Shown one piece after another: positions 62,122 through 64,000 of a stretch of DNA of 64,000 nt. This stretch comes from Acidiferrobacterales bacterium. Lineage in GTDB: Bacteria; Pseudomonadota; Gammaproteobacteria; Arenicellales; Poriferihabitantaceae. Each line of letters opens with the position of its first letter. The stretch's first letter is position 1. The DNA is taken from positions 1 through 64,000 of the forward strand of contig JAHQWE010000005.1 in assembly GCA_019633985.1 (NCBI GenBank). Reading direction: 5' to 3'. The notes under the pieces were generated by a model. It was not told where the DNA came from and made no database searches. It saw nothing but the letters and a program-made list of their open reading frames with translations. A program made the position numbers and the translations under genes.

Positions 62122-62604
62122 ATGAAAAAACGGTTTGCCAGCCTTTTGGGCCCTAGAGCAGCGGCATTGCTGCTGTTCTGGTCCAGTTGTGTACTGGCTA
62201 CGCAGGACGCAGCAGTATCAGAAGCCAGGGAATTTGTGCAGAGAGCCCATCTATGCGGGCTTGATCATGGGTACCAGTGTTCTGAGCCGGTGGAGAGCGA
62301 TTTTATAGGTCTGGACGCCGATAGAGCGATGGTACCAGGCAGCTATCTGGCTGCCTGGCAAGTTGCACTAGAAGCATTTCGATCGATTGAGGATTTATCA
62401 TCTGGAGAAAAACAACTGCAGCACTACAAGATTGGTTTTAGTGAAAACGAAACCCAGTACGTTGTGCATTTTCAGGCGCTGTTGTTACCTTCGATGAGCG
62501 AAGGTGAGCCCAGCGGAATCATGCGAGGTACTTTTGGTCGAACGACCCGCTATTGGATTAATAAAGATTCAATGAAAGTAGAAAAGAGGTTGTACTACAA
62601 GTAG
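62122..62604 (+). CDS. Small secreted protein, possible partner of the upstream exported protein
   Basis: The 160-residue product has a signal peptide (core 12-26, cleavage near VLA) and a mature part of mixed helix and strand. Two cysteines in AHLCGLDHGYQC are probably disulfide-bonded. The second half alternates strands (HYKIGFSENETQYVVHF, TTRYWINKDSMKVEKRLYY) suggesting a cystatin/NTF2-like sheet. I recognise no family. It follows the exported DUF4329-like gene by 15 bases, so the two are one transcript and probably act together in the periplasm or outer membrane. Confidence 0.6.
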   Translation: MKKRFASLLGPRAAALLLFWSSCVLATQDAAVSEAREFVQRAHLCGLDHGYQCSEPVESDFIGLDADRAMVPGSYLAAWQVALEAFRSIEDLSSGEKQLQHYKIGFSENETQYVVHFQALLLPSMSEGEPSGIMRGTFGRTTRYWINKDSMKVEKRLYYK

Positions 62605-62632
62605 TAAATTATCGGGCTAGCGCTGAATCACT

Positions 62633-63646
62633 CTACACAACGATTGCATTGCGAAGCTTCGTAATTTCGTCTACCTCCGTTGGTATATCTTTCCCTCGCA
62701 TCCTCTGTAGTCGCGGCTGGTTTACCGCTTGGTTTTCTCCAAGATCGCTGGCGACACTGCGCGCGGAGTCTGGGTCATTACAAATCAACACCATGTCGCA
62801 ACCCGCAGCCAACGCTTTGTTTGCTCTCTGCGTTGGTGAACCCGCAACTTCTGCACCTTTCATCGTTAAGTCATCGCTAAAAACCAAACCATTAAAACCC
62901 AACGACTGTCTCAAGACTTTCTGTATCCAAAAAGAAGAGAATGTTGGAAGGTCTTGGTCGATATTGGGAAAAGCGATATGGGCGGTCATTACCGCTGCGA
63001 GTTGATTACCCAATTGCCGATAGGGCTTGAGATCAGAACGCAGAATTTCCTCAAAAGACCGTTGGTCGCTGGGCGTCTCTAGATGGGAATCTTCTACCAC
63101 CCCACCGTGTCCGGGAAAGTGTTTTCCTGTGGCCTGCATTCCAGCGCTCATCATCCCGTCTATGTAGGCGGAAGCTAACTGAGTGATGCAATCAGGATGT
63201 TCATGGAATCCGCGGTCTCCGATGATTTGACTCTTCGGGTTGGCGATATCCAGAACCGGAGCAAAACTGAAATCAATTCCAAACTTACGAAGCTCCAAAG
63301 CCATAAGCCTAGCGGCGCTGTAGGCTCGTTGCACAGCATTTTCCGGATCTGCTCGAATATCCGTTCCCAGGGACAGGAGTGGCGGCAATGCCACGAAGTG
63401 TTCACGGAAGCGTTGAACCCTGCCCCCTTCCTGATCTACGGCAATGAGTAACGATGGAGAGCGCAGTTGCTTGATTTCGTTGATCAGATTCCTTAATTGC
63501 GCAGGGGATTCAAAGTTTCGGCTGAATAGAATCACCGCGCCCAGTGCAGGCTGTTGTAAAAAGCGGCGCTCCTCAGTGGTAAGAGACAGTCCGGAGACAT
63601 CCGCCATTAAGGGGCCGAGCGGTAAATTTACGATGCTATTCATCAA
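62633..63646 (-). CDS. nagZ: Beta-N-acetylhexosaminidase NagZ
   Basis: This glycoside hydrolase family 3 enzyme removes GlcNAc from anhydromuropeptides in cell-wall recycling. The 337-residue cytosolic product has PLMADVSGLSLTTEERRFLQQPALGAVILFSRNF, AVDQEGGRVQRFR, KHFPGHGGVVEDSHLETP (catalytic His on its loop) and LVFSDDLTMKGAEVAG (nucleophile Asp). Its start overlaps the L,D-transpeptidase gene by 11 bases, coupling two peptidoglycan functions. Confidence 0.95.
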   Translation of the reverse strand: MMNSIVNLPLGPLMADVSGLSLTTEERRFLQQPALGAVILFSRNFESPAQLRNLINEIKQLRSPSLLIAVDQEGGRVQRFREHFVALPPLLSLGTDIRADPENAVQRAYSAARLMALELRKFGIDFSFAPVLDIANPKSQIIGDRGFHEHPDCITQLASAYIDGMMSAGMQATGKHFPGHGGVVEDSHLETPSDQRSFEEILRSDLKPYRQLGNQLAAVMTAHIAFPNIDQDLPTFSSFWIQKVLRQSLGFNGLVFSDDLTMKGAEVAGSPTQRANKALAAGCDMVLICNDPDSARSVASDLGENQAVNQPRLQRMRGKDIPTEVDEITKLRNAIVV

Positions 63647-64000
63647 TCAATACCGGTGTTCCCACCTTGAGCAAATCGAACAGAAAAATCACTTCCTGGT
63701 TACGCATACGGATGCACCCGTGGGAACCAGGTACGCCCATTTCTACTTCGTCCGGTGTGCCATGTATGTAGACATAGCGACGCATGGTATCGACCGAACC
63801 CAGCCGATTCCTGCCGGGTTCACAGCCGCTCAACCAAAGAATTCGAGTAAGAATCCAGTCTCGATCGGGATATTTTTGGCGTAACTCCGGATGATAGATT
63901 TCACCGCTCGGACGTCGGCCAATAAAAACAGTGTTTGCGGGGGCATCATGGCCGATTTTAGCGCGAATGATGTGCATGCCTCGGGGCGTGCAGAAACTGC
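63636..64000 (-). CDS. L,D-transpeptidase (YkuD domain), 5' end off the window
   Basis: The frame continues past the right edge; the first residues seen read CTPRGMHIIRAKIG, matching the YkuD domain. TMRRYVYIHGTPDEVEMGVPGSHGCIRMRNQEVIFLFDLL contains the catalytic His-Gly-Cys triad region (SHGCIRM). Such enzymes make meso-Dap-meso-Dap cross-links or attach lipoprotein to peptidoglycan. The ATG at 63975-63977 is internal, not the start, since the domain extends upstream. It overlaps nagZ by 11 bases. Confidence 0.9.
   Translation of the reverse strand, partial: SFCTPRGMHIIRAKIGHDAPANTVFIGRRPSGEIYHPELRQKYPDRDWILTRILWLSGCEPGRNRLGSVDTMRRYVYIHGTPDEVEMGVPGSHGCIRMRNQEVIFLFDLLKVGTPVLIDE

Noticed and set aside
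1..64000. CRISPR arrays, insertion sequences, prophage or integron features
   Set aside because: No regularly spaced repeats, transposase, integrase or phage structural genes were seen on either strand.

Overview
The window looks like chromosomal DNA of a free-living aerobic gammaproteobacterium, probably marine and close to Pseudomonadales/Cellvibrionales. This rests on gene content and on gene order I recall from Pseudomonas: coxB-coxA-ctaG-coxC followed by a DUF2909 gene on the other strand and SURF1; an AlgZ/AlgR-like two-component pair divergent from argH; and lptM-lysA. Base composition looks even, near 50% GC by eye. I see no phage, insertion sequence, CRISPR array, tRNA or rRNA.

Layout. 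1-3.2 kb: a TlpA-type thioredoxin (cut by the window edge), a CopD-like membrane protein and small uncharacterised genes. 3.2-10.5 kb: small-molecule and quality-control enzymes (VOC protein, YbaK deacylase, hotdog thioesterase, quinone reductase, GST-kappa-like isomerase, PhyH dioxygenase, DMT exporter, APH-fold kinase, TrhO). 10.5-13.9 kb: a gene-poor stretch with a SnoaL-like protein, a Stf0-type sulfotransferase and a lipoprotein metallopeptidase. 13.9-28.3 kb: cca, a bacterial dynamin-like GTPase, VOC and HAD proteins, MsrB, a DUF1223 protein, a Kef-type antiporter, moaC-moeA, a methyltransferase, an LEA-like secreted protein, an SDR, a FrnE-like DsbA protein, a methyltransferase-glycosyltransferase fusion and a flavin reductase-like protein. 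28.3-32.3 kb: two decayed-looking intergenic regions around a cold-shock gene and proS. 32.3-38.5 kb: asparaginase II, threonine aldolase, a Rieske oxygenase, MsrA, a DksA/TraR-type zinc finger and a 2-hydroxyacid dehydrogenase.

38.6-46.6 kb is the aa3-type cytochrome c oxidase locus: DUF2244, cyoE (heme O synthase), DUF2970, coxB, coxA, a 32-residue membrane peptide too short for ordinary gene calling, ctaG (CuB insertion), coxC, DUF2909 (opposite strand), SURF1 and a membrane protein with a Sco-like CxxxC. A strong hairpin inside the operon and a bidirectional terminator after coxC suggest graded expression. 46.6-56.1 kb: sirtuin, glutaredoxin-like protein, AlgR/AlgZ-like pair, argH, lptM, lysA, a 5'-nucleotidase, aroE and a thiamine-pyrophosphokinase-like protein. 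56.2-64 kb: an RND efflux pair, a two-gene exported module of unknown function, nagZ and an L,D-transpeptidase (cut by the edge).

The most notable observations are: (1) lysA carries one in-frame TAA in an otherwise intact reading frame; (2) the minus strand between the AlgZ-like kinase and argH has the features of an intrinsic-terminated small RNA with two C5 segments; (3) the exported pair at 60.7-62.6 kb joins a beta-rich, barrel-like region to a C-terminal domain with a JAMM-like E...HxH...SxxD arrangement, followed by a small secreted partner; (4) MsrB has a single cysteine and no zinc site.
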